From contig NZ_QTJY01000017.1 in NCBI RefSeq assembly GCF_003703975.1, positions 1 through 64,000 of the forward strand: a stretch of DNA of 64,000 nucleotides. The letters are read 5' to 3'. Position numbers and translations under genes: made by a program. The stretch's first letter is position 1. Each line of letters starts with the position of its first letter. Under the pieces are notes generated by a model. That model did no database searches. It saw nothing but the letters and a program-made list of their open reading frames with translations, and was not told where the DNA came from. This document shows, piece after piece, positions 53,924-61,561 of the stretch. Source of the stretch: Larkinella soli. Its GTDB lineage: Bacteria > Bacteroidota > Bacteroidia > Cytophagales > Spirosomataceae.

Positions 53924-54358
53924 ATGCCCCATCGTCTGTATATCATCGAACCGGATCCGGCTCTGGGGTCTACTCTCAACCAGAGTCTGCCGGCCGAGTA
54001 CCCCGCCGTGGAAGTAGCGGTCTTCGACGAGCTGCGGAAAATGGTCGATTGGGTCATCCTGACCGACCACTTTCCCTCCCTGCTGCTGGTGCATCTGCAG
54101 CCGCACCCTGAACGGCAAATGGCCGGCGTCAGCCGGCTGAAAAACGATCCGCTGTGGAAGCCTTGTATCTTCATTGGCTGGGCCGGGTCGCTCTCGTGGA
54201 CCCAGGTCAGTCGGGCGTATCATTCCGGCTTTCATTCGGTCCACCAGCTGGACACGGCCCTGCCCCAGGGCCTCAAGCCCATCCTCGACTACTGGTTGAC
54301 GCTGCCTCATCTGCCGCTGCTGAACCAGGCTCATGGACCGAGTTGGTCCAAAGATTAA
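53924..54358 (+). CDS. Pseudo-receiver lacking the phospho-acceptor
   Basis: This 144-residue paralogue of the protein at 50816 shares YIIExDPxLG, PSLLLV, the LKxDPLWK core and the FIGWAGSLSW region. The position of the phospho-acceptor is His57 (LLVHLQPHP), the second acid of the pair is shifted, the Thr/Ser position is Gly, and the conserved Lys is not present. It cannot be a conventional phosphorylated receiver. It may bind partners constitutively. Confidence 0.78.
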   Translation: MPHRLYIIEPDPALGSTLNQSLPAEYPAVEVAVFDELRKMVDWVILTDHFPSLLLVHLQPHPERQMAGVSRLKNDPLWKPCIFIGWAGSLSWTQVSRAYHSGFHSVHQLDTALPQGLKPILDYWLTLPHLPLLNQAHGPSWSKD

Positions 54359-54436
54359 CGATCCATTAAAAATCAGGAAGTTACAGTAAGAGGGCAGGAA
54401 TTTGTCTACCTTTGGGCGTCCCTTACCGTAACGACC

Positions 54437-54910
54437 ATGAACCGCCGGCTAGAACACTCCAATACTGCCGGCATAAAACTGGCGTTGCTGATCATTGAGG
54501 ACAATGAGGAGCAGTGGCTGCTGATGCAGGCGGCCCTGAAAAACGCCTCTCCTGAGCTGACCCTAACCTGGGCCGCCAGTCAGGCCCAGGCCCTGACTTA
54601 CCTCCAGCAGCAGCAGGCACTGGGCTACCTGCCTGATCTGATCCTACTGGATCTCTACCTGCCCGAGCGTCAGACGGGCCTGGATCTGCTTCAAACGATT
54701 AAAAGCAGTTCCTATCCCCTGCCCCTGTTACCGGTGATTGTCTTTAGCCAGTCGGCCCAAAAGCAGGACATCCAGGCATGTTACTGGCAGGGGGCCAACT
54801 CCTATATTACCAAACCGCTACGAGCTCAGGAGTGGGCAGACTGCCTGACGATTCTCCTGGAGTTCTGGGGCCGGACCGCCTCGAGAGTGCCTACCCGCTA
54901 TCTGAATTGA
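54437..54910 (+). CDS. Stand-alone receiver protein, paralogue of 52454
   Basis: This is a 157-residue REC domain, same length as its paralogue, with E21/D22 (LLIIEDNEEQWLLM), D72 (LILLDLYLPERQTG), S104 (VFSQSA) and K126 (YITKPLRAQEW). The ending LLEFWGRTASRV matches the paralogue. A TACCTTTG box at 54407-54414 is a -7 candidate but no TTG lies 19 bp upstream. After the TGA the frame stays open for 75 codons. Confidence 0.88.
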   Translation: MNRRLEHSNTAGIKLALLIIEDNEEQWLLMQAALKNASPELTLTWAASQAQALTYLQQQQALGYLPDLILLDLYLPERQTGLDLLQTIKSSSYPLPLLPVIVFSQSAQKQDIQACYWQGANSYITKPLRAQEWADCLTILLEFWGRTASRVPTRYLN

Positions 54911-55138
54911 CCGGCCCGCCTTCTAAGGGTTCGGACGAATCAGCAGCGGCCACCGGCTCTGCAGGGGCTGCTTTTGCTAGAGGTGCACGCTGGCGAGTAT
55001 CAACCCGTTTTTCATCTACCCATAGAGCAGGTCACCGGCCAATTCCACCGAGTCGAAGGAAAGCGTCAGGTTCAACCAGGGCAAAGGCACCTCACCGCGC
55101 CATCCGTTGATTGTCAGGATCATGAGAAATCTACTTAG
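54911..55138 (+). other. Protein-like frame continuing past the receiver stop
   Basis: In the same frame as the receiver gene, 75 codons run from its TGA to a TAG at 55136-55138, without an ATG. The middle reads EVHAGEYQPVFHLPIEQVTG and QRHLTAPSVDC, which looks coding. It may be the remnant of another gene or of a C-terminal extension. I recognise no family. Confidence 0.3.
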
Positions 55139-55296
55139 GGGGACACTGGAAAATCCTTCAAGGGAAACCTAAGTAGGACAGCAAGCAGCTTTATCACCGT
55201 TACGCACCTATTTTCATCAAATCATTTCCTGCCGCGAGGATCAGCGCCCGGTATCCGTGGAAAAAAAGAACAAAAGTTGGTAACAGGGGGTTGACT

Positions 55297-55323
55297 TGCA
55301 GAAATATTTTACAGAAATTTTGC
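55297..55323 (+). promoter_or_regulatory. Conserved leader element before coiled-coil miniprotein, copy 2
   Basis: GCAGAAATATTTTACA followed by TTTTGC repeats the element at 51957. Here a TTGACTTG segment lies just before it. Confidence 0.5.
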
Positions 55324-55347
55324 AAGCACAATCAATCACCGCTGGTC

Positions 55348-55554
55348 ATGGAAACGCACGGCAAGAAGGAAGAGGAAATATTAAAGCAGATCGAAGAGTC
55401 CAAAGCCGCCGAAGAGCAGGCCCAGGAACAAATCCGCCACTGGAAGAAGGAAGAAAACAAAAACAAGGTCGAACGCCTGCAGCGAGAGGCCGAATTAGAA
55501 GGAATAAGATACCCAACTCCTGAAAGAGATCCGAATTCAGAGGGAAACCACTAA
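55348..55554 (+). CDS. Coiled-coil miniprotein, copy 2
   Basis: This is a 68-residue charged helix. The core ESKAAEEQAQEQIRHWKKEE and NKNKVERLQREAEL are nearly identical to the protein at 52012; the ends differ. The start ATG at 55348 was chosen because it aligns with copy 1; an upstream in-frame ATG at 55291 lies before the leader element. Likely forms homo- or hetero-oligomers. Function unknown. Confidence 0.65.
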   Translation: METHGKKEEEILKQIEESKAAEEQAQEQIRHWKKEENKNKVERLQREAELEGIRYPTPERDPNSEGNH

Positions 55555-55574
55555 TTTTCCTGTGTCCGGCTCCG

Positions 55575-55826
55575 TTAGGCCTTTTCAAGGATCTGTCGCC
55601 AGTGCTGCTGAAGCCGCAGCATGGGTTCCTCGAAGGGTTGCCCGTCGAAGATTTCCGGGGGCAAATCCAAACATAGGCCCCGATCCTGTACCTGCACCCC
55701 GGTAAGTACTAGTCCGGTCCGGACTAACCGGTTGACAAAATCACAGCCGCGTTCGATTTCGTCAGTAGCATGGATAAGATTGCAATACACCAACCCTTCT
55801 TTGGTGCCGTTGATAATCACAATCAT
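55575..55826 (-). CDS. Small hypothetical protein
   Basis: The start was set at the ATG at 55826, giving 83 residues. The sequence starts with a beta strand (MIVIINGTKEGLVYCNLIHA), continues through FVNRLVRTGLVLTGVQVQD, and ends in an amphipathic helix (MLRLQQHWRQILEKA). A compact alpha/beta fold is likely. The frame upstream of 55826 overlaps the conserved promoter at 55998 and looks non-coding. Family not recognised. Confidence 0.55.
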   Translation of the reverse strand: MIVIINGTKEGLVYCNLIHATDEIERGCDFVNRLVRTGLVLTGVQVQDRGLCLDLPPEIFDGQPFEEPMLRLQQHWRQILEKA

Positions 55827-55997
55827 AAGGTTGGATAGGATAACTTTAAGCCTGACTAGGATAGCTATACGTCTGTTCGCTAATTTTTTGTATTGGGTCC
55901 ACAAAGGCAAGTAAAAATTATTTTGTAACCCTTTTGATTGGCTTCTCCCCTTCAAATATTGTTCCAAACAACGGCTATTCTTTCCAGGGGGTTGGTT

Positions 55998-56037
55998 ACG
56001 TATAATCTTGACACTAAATATGAAGTCTTTACCTTTG
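55998..56037 (+). promoter_or_regulatory. Bacteroidota-type promoter with upstream ACGTATA element
   Basis: ACGTATAATCTTG (55998-56010) is followed after 19 bp by TACCTTTG (56030-56037). It is the third copy of the extended promoter found at 50728 and 53770 and lies 100 bp before the receiver gene at 56138. Confidence 0.75.
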
Positions 56038-56137
56038 AAGCAGTAAACGGGACGCTTGAAGGGGCCCAGATTCTGCCTTGTCAGGTTGCGGCTCACTCTC
56101 CGGCTGGTTCATACCTACCTTTTTAATTCCTTAACTC

Positions 56138-56599
56138 ATGAAGAAGACGGGATTCTTACCGGCGGTACTGATCATTGAGGATGACGCGGATCACCGGAAG
56201 ATCATCCAATCGATGCTCGAGCAGAGCCACCCAACGCTTCAACTGGTTTTTGCCTCCTCGGATGGAGAAGCCCTTTCGCTGTTGGAGCACTGGCGATCGG
56301 CTGGCACCTTCCCTCAACTTATTCTGCTGGATCTGTACCTTCCGGAGCGGGAAACGGGCTTTCAGCTGCTGCAGACGTTCAAGACGCTGCCACTGCCGGT
56401 CAAATCGGTGCCTGTGGTGGTCTTAAGCCATTCGAATGATGCGCAGGAAATCTGGCGGGCTTATCACCTGGGAGCCAACTCTTTTCTGGTCAAACCTCTT
56501 CAGTTCCATGACTGGCAGCAGAACCTGCAGCTGCTGGTGGAATACTGGTTACAAACGGTCGCCGTAGTGGATCCCAGTCAATCGTTTGAGGGGTGGTAG
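56138..56599 (+). CDS. Stand-alone receiver protein, LDLYLP type
   Basis: This is a 153-residue REC domain with residues E14/D15 (LIIEDDADHRKII), D65 (LILLDLYLPERETG), S97 (VLSHSN) and K119 (FLVKPLQFHDW). It belongs to the same subfamily as 52454 and 54437. The short tail has no output domain. It is driven by the shared promoter at 55998 and followed by a GCCCGG terminator. Confidence 0.88.
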   Translation: MKKTGFLPAVLIIEDDADHRKIIQSMLEQSHPTLQLVFASSDGEALSLLEHWRSAGTFPQLILLDLYLPERETGFQLLQTFKTLPLPVKSVPVVVLSHSNDAQEIWRAYHLGANSFLVKPLQFHDWQQNLQLLVEYWLQTVAVVDPSQSFEGW

Positions 56600-56667
56600 T
56601 CACGCCATTTTGTTCCCGAAGGGGAAGTCCTTACTGTAGAATCTATTGTAAGCTATAGTCAAATTAG

Positions 56668-56695
56668 GCCCGGCAATTAACCGGGCTTTGTCTAT
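56668..56695 (+). terminator. GCCCGG-type terminator
   Basis: GCCCGG (56668-56673) pairs with CCGGGC (56681-56686), followed by TTTGTCTATT. It ends the receiver transcript. Confidence 0.7.
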
Positions 56696-56730
56696 TGTGA
56701 CTATACGGCGGAAGTATCGTCAAAAGGAAA

Positions 56731-56868
56731 ATGTTGCGGTTTGGCATCAACAATACCAGCAAGATATCGAACTGGATTAGCCGGGGCGTCATCCCTCCGG
56801 AGAACGTCTTAGAACTGCCGGAGCTAAACGGGATCCGCCTTATCAAGGCCATACCCTACCGGCCGTAG
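56731..56868 (+). CDS. Possible 45-aa HTH miniprotein
   Basis: The frame starts at ATG 56731 and ends TAG 56868. Residues 5-30 (GINNTSKISNWISRGVIPPE) resemble the second half of a phage-repressor HTH, in which an S-NWxxRGxIP motif ends the recognition helix. The first helix of a full HTH is missing. It lies between two terminators, so it may be a tiny regulator or a truncated repressor. Confidence 0.45.
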   Translation: MLRFGINNTSKISNWISRGVIPPENVLELPELNGIRLIKAIPYRP

Positions 56869-56895
56869 GTCCTTATTTGGGTTAGTTGAGCGACG

Positions 56896-56930
56896 ACAGC
56901 CTGGTTGCATCTGCGGCCGGGCTGTTTTGT
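56896..56930 (+). terminator. GCCCGG-like terminator
   Basis: ACAGCCTGG (56896-56904) pairs with CCGGGCTGT (56917-56925), followed by TTTGTT. It closes the miniprotein frame. Confidence 0.65.
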
Positions 56931-56955
56931 TGGCCCTACACTGATCCTCAACGTT

Positions 56956-57215
56956 TCGACATGGGTGTCGACAAGCCCGGGCATTTGTCCAAATTTGGAC
57001 GGACGTTACCCCGGGGTATTTTTCACGAGGATTCCTGAAAAATCAGAGCAGGGGCCGAAATCCGGATTTCTGCATAGCCACTCGACATATATGTCGAGTG
57101 CTGACAATCAAGTCGATACCAATGGAGTAATCTTCTTATACCCCGCGTGGCAAGAGTTCAAAGTCCGATTTTCGGACCCTGCTTACCCAAAGGGTGTCCA
57201 CTGATCTGGACACCC
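56956..57215. repeat. Cluster of about nine different dyads in 260 bp
   Basis: Dyads in order: TCGACA/TGTCGA (56956-56971), GCCCGGGC (56975-56982), GTCCAAATTTGGAC (56987-57000), TACCCCGGGGTA (57007-57018), ATTTTTCA/TGAAAAAT (57018-57043), GAAATCCGGATTTC (57057-57070), a 22-bp palindrome with centre TATA (57079-57100), GTCCGA/TCGGAC (57163-57177) and GGGTGTCCA/TGGACACCC (57192-57215). All arms are perfect and each sequence is different. This density is far beyond the neighbouring DNA. No convincing gene covers the region. Confidence 0.8.
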
Positions 57216-57221
57216 CTGCAC

Positions 57222-57543
57222 CTATGAGGAATGGGCTTCCCCGAAGGTAGTCAGGTAGTCGTCAATGGCTGTCAGCAACGCCGGATCGGATAGGTCGGAC
57301 TCGCTGTTGCAAAAAAACTGCCAGCCCTCCCGGCAAGGCATTAAGGAGAGATACGCCCCCCCAGGTTGACAAGGTAAGCTGAAAACAGTCCTTCCCTATT
57401 TCGAAGCTGCCGCGTTCAAAGCCCAGCCGGACAGCCAGATCTTGCGCCTGGGCATTGGTAATCTTTCTAAAAATCATTGATTGATGAAGAGGGTGTCCAC
57501 GAAATTGGACACCCTTTGTTCTGGCGAAGGTATAACGATTCAT
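57222..57543 (-). pseudogene. Small gene with a +/-1 frameshift in a G7 tract
   Basis: Translation from ATG 57543 (TAATG overlap with the upstream frame) reads MIFRKITNAQAQDLAVRLGF and GKDCFQLTLSTWGG, then hits a run of seven G residues (57356-57362). The long frame beyond it looks unnatural. With one G fewer it continues YLSLMPCREGWQFFCNSESD and DPALLTAIDDYLTTFGEAHS to a TAG at 57222-57224. This looks like a real gene broken, or switched, at the homopolymer. The GGGTGTCCA dyad lies inside its 5' part. Confidence 0.5.
57491..57514. repeat. GGGTGTCCA/TGGACACCC dyad
   Basis: A perfect 9-bp inverted repeat with spacer CGAAAT has identical arms to the dyad at 57192 (spacer CTGATC). It overlaps the 5' end of the frameshifted gene, between two possible start codons, so it could control it. 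Confidence 0.75.
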
Positions 57544-57740
57544 TACAGGTTGGCAAAGGGGTGGGGAGTTTCATCATCCTTAAAGATGGGCATAATGTTT
57601 TCGTCGAGTACCGAAAAGGCCGCAGCTTCAAGATTTCGCCATGGTTCACTTAAAGCCGATATATCTTGCCGCAATTTTTTCAGACGATCCTGAGCCACGA
57701 CCAGTAACTTACTTTTTGTCTCCTGATTTAAGCGAGCAAT
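57543..57740 (-). CDS. Small helical protein without an ATG start
   Basis: The minus-strand frame ends at the TAA at 57543-57545 (sharing an A with the ATG of the next gene). The residues KLLVVAQDRLKKLRQDISAL, EPWRNLEAAAFSVLDENIMP and FKDDETPHPFANL look coding. No ATG exists before a TAG near 57763; ATT at 57738-57740 is a possible rare start, or the start was lost. Coupling to the next gene suggests a two-gene unit. Function unknown. Confidence 0.4.
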   Translation of the reverse strand: MARLNQETKSKLLVVAQDRLKKLRQDISALSEPWRNLEAAAFSVLDENIMPIFKDDETPHPFANL

Positions 57741-57921
57741 TCCTGGTTTGATTTGGTGTACTACCTATTAATTAATAAAAATCAGCAAAGTGAACTTAGG
57801 GACAAAGCAGACCCCTTATGTGCTTTTTTTTAACTTATTATAAGGACTTTTTTTGTCTAACAAAACTATCAGCATTATCAATACCACAATCCACAACCCA
57901 AACAACAAATGATGTGCAACG

Positions 57922-58713
57922 CTAAGAGGTTTGATTAGCCATTTCATACTTTTGAGCATTAAAGTATAAGTCCAGTGCGTCTGCCGTCGCATTGGTGAAG
58001 TGGAAGTCAGTGTGGCGGATATGCGAAGCTAATCCAAAGCGTTTGGCTACTCTGTTCCGGTTCCAGCGGTTGAGGAACTCGTACGGCCAGCGAAGCGTCC
58101 AGCTTGGTAGTCGGTGCTGCAGGTCAAACCAGTCGTAACGTGTTAGTTGTTCAACAGTTCGCTTATTCTCTGCGTAATATGCCTTCACCCGTTCATTTCC
58201 CGTTACTCCACCGGCCTTTACTTTTACAAATGACCTTCTCAGCAAGGTCATTAACTCTTTATCCGTATACTCTCTAACGTGCCAAGGATTGCGCGTTAAA
58301 GAATGAAACCGGTTAATTGTCGTGAGCAGCAGCTTACCTCCGGGCTTAAGTACTCGGTGCATTTCCTCCACCAGCCGTTGATCCTCCCGAACGTGCTCAA
58401 TTACTTGGAAGCACAATACAAAGTCATAAAAGTCAGTTGGCAACTCTGAAAGAGGAGGGATCCGCATGGTTATGAATGAACCTTGTGGATGTTCCTGTTG
58501 TAAATGGTTAATGAGTGCCTTGTTTTTATCAATGCCTGTGTAGGACTTGACTACTGGTAACAACGTTTCAATACCCCGCCCCCAACCGCATCCCACCTCT
58601 AATACGTCCCCACCGATGCAAGAAGCTGCATGTACATATGGAAAGAGAAGCTGCTGATGTAGCGGGTTATCAGATGGAATGGTAGCGGAGGTGATTTCAG
58701 TGGAATTGTACAT
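57922..58713 (-). CDS. Class I SAM-dependent methyltransferase
   Basis: This is a 263-residue protein. Motif I is VLEVGCGWGRGIE (about 36-48), with an acidic residue at the end of strand 2 (YTGIDKNKALI), FDF-like strand 4 in YDFVLCFQVIEHVREDQRLV, and a post-motif VLKPGGKLLLTTINR. This is the Methyltransf_11/UbiE-like fold. The substrate cannot be told; VIEHV is typical of small-molecule or glycan-related enzymes. Monocistronic. Confidence 0.88.
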   Translation of the reverse strand: MYNSTEITSATIPSDNPLHQQLLFPYVHAASCIGGDVLEVGCGWGRGIETLLPVVKSYTGIDKNKALINHLQQEHPQGSFITMRIPPLSELPTDFYDFVLCFQVIEHVREDQRLVEEMHRVLKPGGKLLLTTINRFHSLTRNPWHVREYTDKELMTLLRRSFVKVKAGGVTGNERVKAYYAENKRTVEQLTRYDWFDLQHRLPSWTLRWPYEFLNRWNRNRVAKRFGLASHIRHTDFHFTNATADALDLYFNAQKYEMANQTS

Positions 58714-58902
58714 GATATAATTTTGAGGTAAGCCTTAAGTAGCGTACAAGGCATCTGCTTCAAACAATTGAAGTATCTGAACCGGGCTGGCAAACCAAGT
58801 CCTCTATTTGGCGCCTCTGCCCGAATGAGGAGAAATGGTAAAAAGGCCTCCCTCGATAGGTATTAACTATTGGGATGGCCTTCTCTAAGCCTTAAGGAAT
58901 CA

Positions 58903-60120
58903 CTACAAAGATTTTATAAGCCGGGTGAACCGGTTTTCTGCAGCGGCTCGGTTTTTGGCCTCAGGATCTACGTTTTGGAAGCTGACAATAACATAGCCTG
59001 TCTCGGGGTTAACAAAGAATACAGCACTATAGCCAAAAATACCTCCAGTGTGCCCGCTTAAATTAATTCCATTAAATTGGATCGTTTCAGACCCTAGGCC
59101 CCGTTTATGACCCTCCCGGACAGGTGCATCCTCATACTGGAATGTTCCATCTGGGTTCAAAATAGGCTCCTGCTCTGCTAAGATTGGATCCAATAATAAA
59201 CGGGTATGTTTATCATCGAGAAGTTGTCTGGATACGATTGCATGGGTAAATTTAAACATATCCTCAACGGTTCCCCAGGCTCCCCCCGCCGCTGTACCCT
59301 TTTGGTCTCCTACCCGGTCTGAAGTTTCAATTTTTTTTGTTGGCGCGAAGATTTTGTCTAACATGTAGCCTTTCGCCATGTCCGGATAATTGTCTTTCTT
59401 CTGGTAGTACCCCGTATTAGTCATTCTTAAGGGACTTAGGATTAATTCATTGATGTATTCATAGAAGTCCCTTCCAGTTACTTTTTCTATTACGGCGCCT
59501 AATGTTACAAACCCCGTATTGGAATAGGCATAGGCTTTCCCAGGGTTATATAGCAAAGGCTTATTTTTTAATATGGAAAATTGTTGTTGATGGTTTAGAG
59601 TTTTGCCTTTTAAGTCCGGGTCATCCAAGGCATTCCCCATGCCTGCCGTATGGGTCAGCAGTTGACTGATGGTAATTGTTTTCGTTTTTTCATTAGTTAT
59701 GTCTGGGAAAAATTTTCCGAGGTTATCAGTTAACGTCAATTTTCCCTCCTGAACCAGACGCATGATTCCCACTGCGGTAAACATTTTTCCGACTGAGGCC
59801 AGGTTAAACCGGGTAGTCAGTGTATTTAAGGTTTTAGCTTCATCATCAGCATAACCATAGGCTTTCTTAAAACTAATTACCCCATCCTTTCCCACAAGGA
59901 CTACCCCTGAAAATGCATAAGGTGAAGATTGGCTGAGCGAATCCATATACTTCTCAAAACTTCCACCTGCTAAAAAATAAGGGTGGATTGAAGTTAGAGG
60001 GGGCTGCTGATGATCGCGGCAACTGGTGGCTGATAAAATCATGAAAAACAAAAGTAGAGAGGACCACCAAGTTGGTAATTGAGCTGTGACTTTTTTCGAA
60101 TTAAGGTTCATACTTTTCAA
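58903..60120 (-). CDS. Serine hydrolase lipoprotein, class C beta-lactamase family
   Basis: This 405-residue protein has a lipobox LSATSC (Cys34). It carries the three motifs of the beta-lactamase/transpeptidase-like family: SxxK in NLASVGKMF, YxN in YAYSNTGFV, and HxG in LSGHTGGIFGYS. Family members include esterases, D-aminopeptidases and penicillin-binding-like proteins; true antibiotic resistance is not implied. It is anchored in the membrane facing the periplasm or surface. Confidence 0.9.
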   Translation of the reverse strand: MKSMNLNSKKVTAQLPTWWSSLLLFFMILSATSCRDHQQPPLTSIHPYFLAGGSFEKYMDSLSQSSPYAFSGVVLVGKDGVISFKKAYGYADDEAKTLNTLTTRFNLASVGKMFTAVGIMRLVQEGKLTLTDNLGKFFPDITNEKTKTITISQLLTHTAGMGNALDDPDLKGKTLNHQQQFSILKNKPLLYNPGKAYAYSNTGFVTLGAVIEKVTGRDFYEYINELILSPLRMTNTGYYQKKDNYPDMAKGYMLDKIFAPTKKIETSDRVGDQKGTAAGGAWGTVEDMFKFTHAIVSRQLLDDKHTRLLLDPILAEQEPILNPDGTFQYEDAPVREGHKRGLGSETIQFNGINLSGHTGGIFGYSAVFFVNPETGYVIVSFQNVDPEAKNRAAAENRFTRLIKSL

Positions 60121-60844
60121 TAAGTAAGTGTTGATCTTAAAATCGAAAGTACATGTTGCCTTAAGTTCTAAGTTTTATTTTCGACTAAAGCCACCATTTG
60201 CCCCATAGATCCGTCTTTGGTGCCCATAAATAGATTCTCTTCATACTTGCTCGGAATTGTTAGAGATATTATCACAGGATAATACTGGCCTGCATAGTTT
60301 GATTGTTTGTGAATCGTCTAATCGTTTCCTTGACTTCGCATAAGGGAATTATTAATGTCTCCTTGAATCAGCGACGGCCAAAAGCCTGAAGATCGCTTAC
60401 CTACAGCGATTGAGAAAAGGCCGCGACACAAAACAAAGTATGTGATTGACAGGTAACTAGCGCCAATCGATTCCTGCAATAGTCCGAATAGGCAGCGTGT
60501 CGATTCACGAATTTGGGTTAAACAACAAGCATCCCCCTGAGAGCAGCTGTCATCTAGCGGATGAATCTATTCATATACCTTATTGAAAATCACTAGTAAA
60601 AGCGTTTTATCACCTGCTGCTCAAAGCCTCTAGCTTTTCCACACCTTTGAGTTTCACCTTTTGGGACCATCGAGGTATTGTAAAAGGTTCTTTTTTTAAT
60701 TGTTATGGTCGGCAAGTTTTCCACTTCACGGGCGTTTCTAACAGGCAGAGGGCCAACATTCCTCCAGCGTGTTTTTCTTTCCAGGCTATCTAAGCAGGGC
60801 ATTTAGTCAGCTTGTTTTATAATCTACCTTGCCTTTACGAGAAG
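60121..60844. other. Intergenic region with a possible coding remnant
   Basis: This 724-bp region separates the divergent hydrolase and LytTR genes. On the minus strand 60168-60320 one frame reads NYAGQYYPVIISLTIPSKYE and FMGTKDGSMGQMVALV to a stop; it looks like the end of a lost gene, unidentified. The rest holds no recognised feature. Confidence 0.35.
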
Positions 60845-61561
60845 ATGACAAAACTTTCGTGCGTGGCCATTGATGATGAAATTCTGGCCTTAGAGTCCTT
60901 AAAGCAGTATATCCAAAAGGTAGCTGATTTAGACTTGATTTGTTCCTATACCTACCCTCTTGAAGCCATTGAGCAGCTTAACAAAGAACCTGTCGACCTT
61001 TTATTCCTGGATATTGATATGCCCTCCTTAAGCGGACTGGAATTTGTCAGGTTTATCGATAGCCAAAGAACGAAAATTGTTTTTTCGACTGCCTACCAGC
61101 AATTTGCCTATGACGGTTACAAACTGAATATGCTTGGTTACCTGCTTAAGCCCTATACGTTTGGCGAATTTTTGGAAGTCGTTCAGAAAGCACGTCAACT
61201 GCAAGCCCTACCCAAGGCGCCGACCGCTGCCGATCGCTACTTTTTCATTAAAATGGAAAAGGAATTTAAAAAATTGAATTTTCAGGATATCAATTATCTG
61301 GAGGCATTCGGGGACTACGTTAAAATTCACTTGGTTAATCAGAAGAACCCCTTGCTCGCCCACGTTCGCTTAAACCGGCTCCTGGATCTGTTACCCTCTG
61401 ACCAGTTTGTCCGTGTTCATCGGTCATTCGTTATTTCCATCGAGCATATCCAAGGATTTTCCAAAGAAGGGGTAGCCATGCACGCTAACCATTTTGTTCC
61501 CATCGGCTTGCATTACCGGGAAAATTTCGAGGCCTGCATCGAAACGAGAATCGTCAAATAA
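60845..61561 (+). CDS. LytTR response regulator
   Basis: This 238-residue protein has the classical order. REC is at 1-120 (acid pair D10/D11, phospho-acceptor D56 in LLFLDIDMP, Thr/Ser region VFSTAY, Lys in LLKPY). LytTR is at about 138-235 (INYLEAFGDYVKIHL, FVRVHRSFVISIEHI). The start was set at the ATG at 60845. It is the partner of the kinase at 61922, 360 bp downstream. It regulates transcription by binding direct repeats. Confidence 0.93.
   Translation: MTKLSCVAIDDEILALESLKQYIQKVADLDLICSYTYPLEAIEQLNKEPVDLLFLDIDMPSLSGLEFVRFIDSQRTKIVFSTAYQQFAYDGYKLNMLGYLLKPYTFGEFLEVVQKARQLQALPKAPTAADRYFFIKMEKEFKKLNFQDINYLEAFGDYVKIHLVNQKNPLLAHVRLNRLLDLLPSDQFVRVHRSFVISIEHIQGFSKEGVAMHANHFVPIGLHYRENFEACIETRIVK

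Noticed and set aside
55827-56096. Longer start for the small gene at 55575
   Set aside because: The extra 90 codons run across the conserved promoter of the receiver gene at 56138 on the other strand.
56905-57204. 99-codon plus-strand frame through the dyad cluster
   Set aside because: No domain or leader, and the palindromes dictate its sequence; more likely non-coding.
56956-57215. CRISPR array
   Set aside because: The dyads are all different and not regularly spaced; there are no direct repeats with unique spacers and no cas genes.
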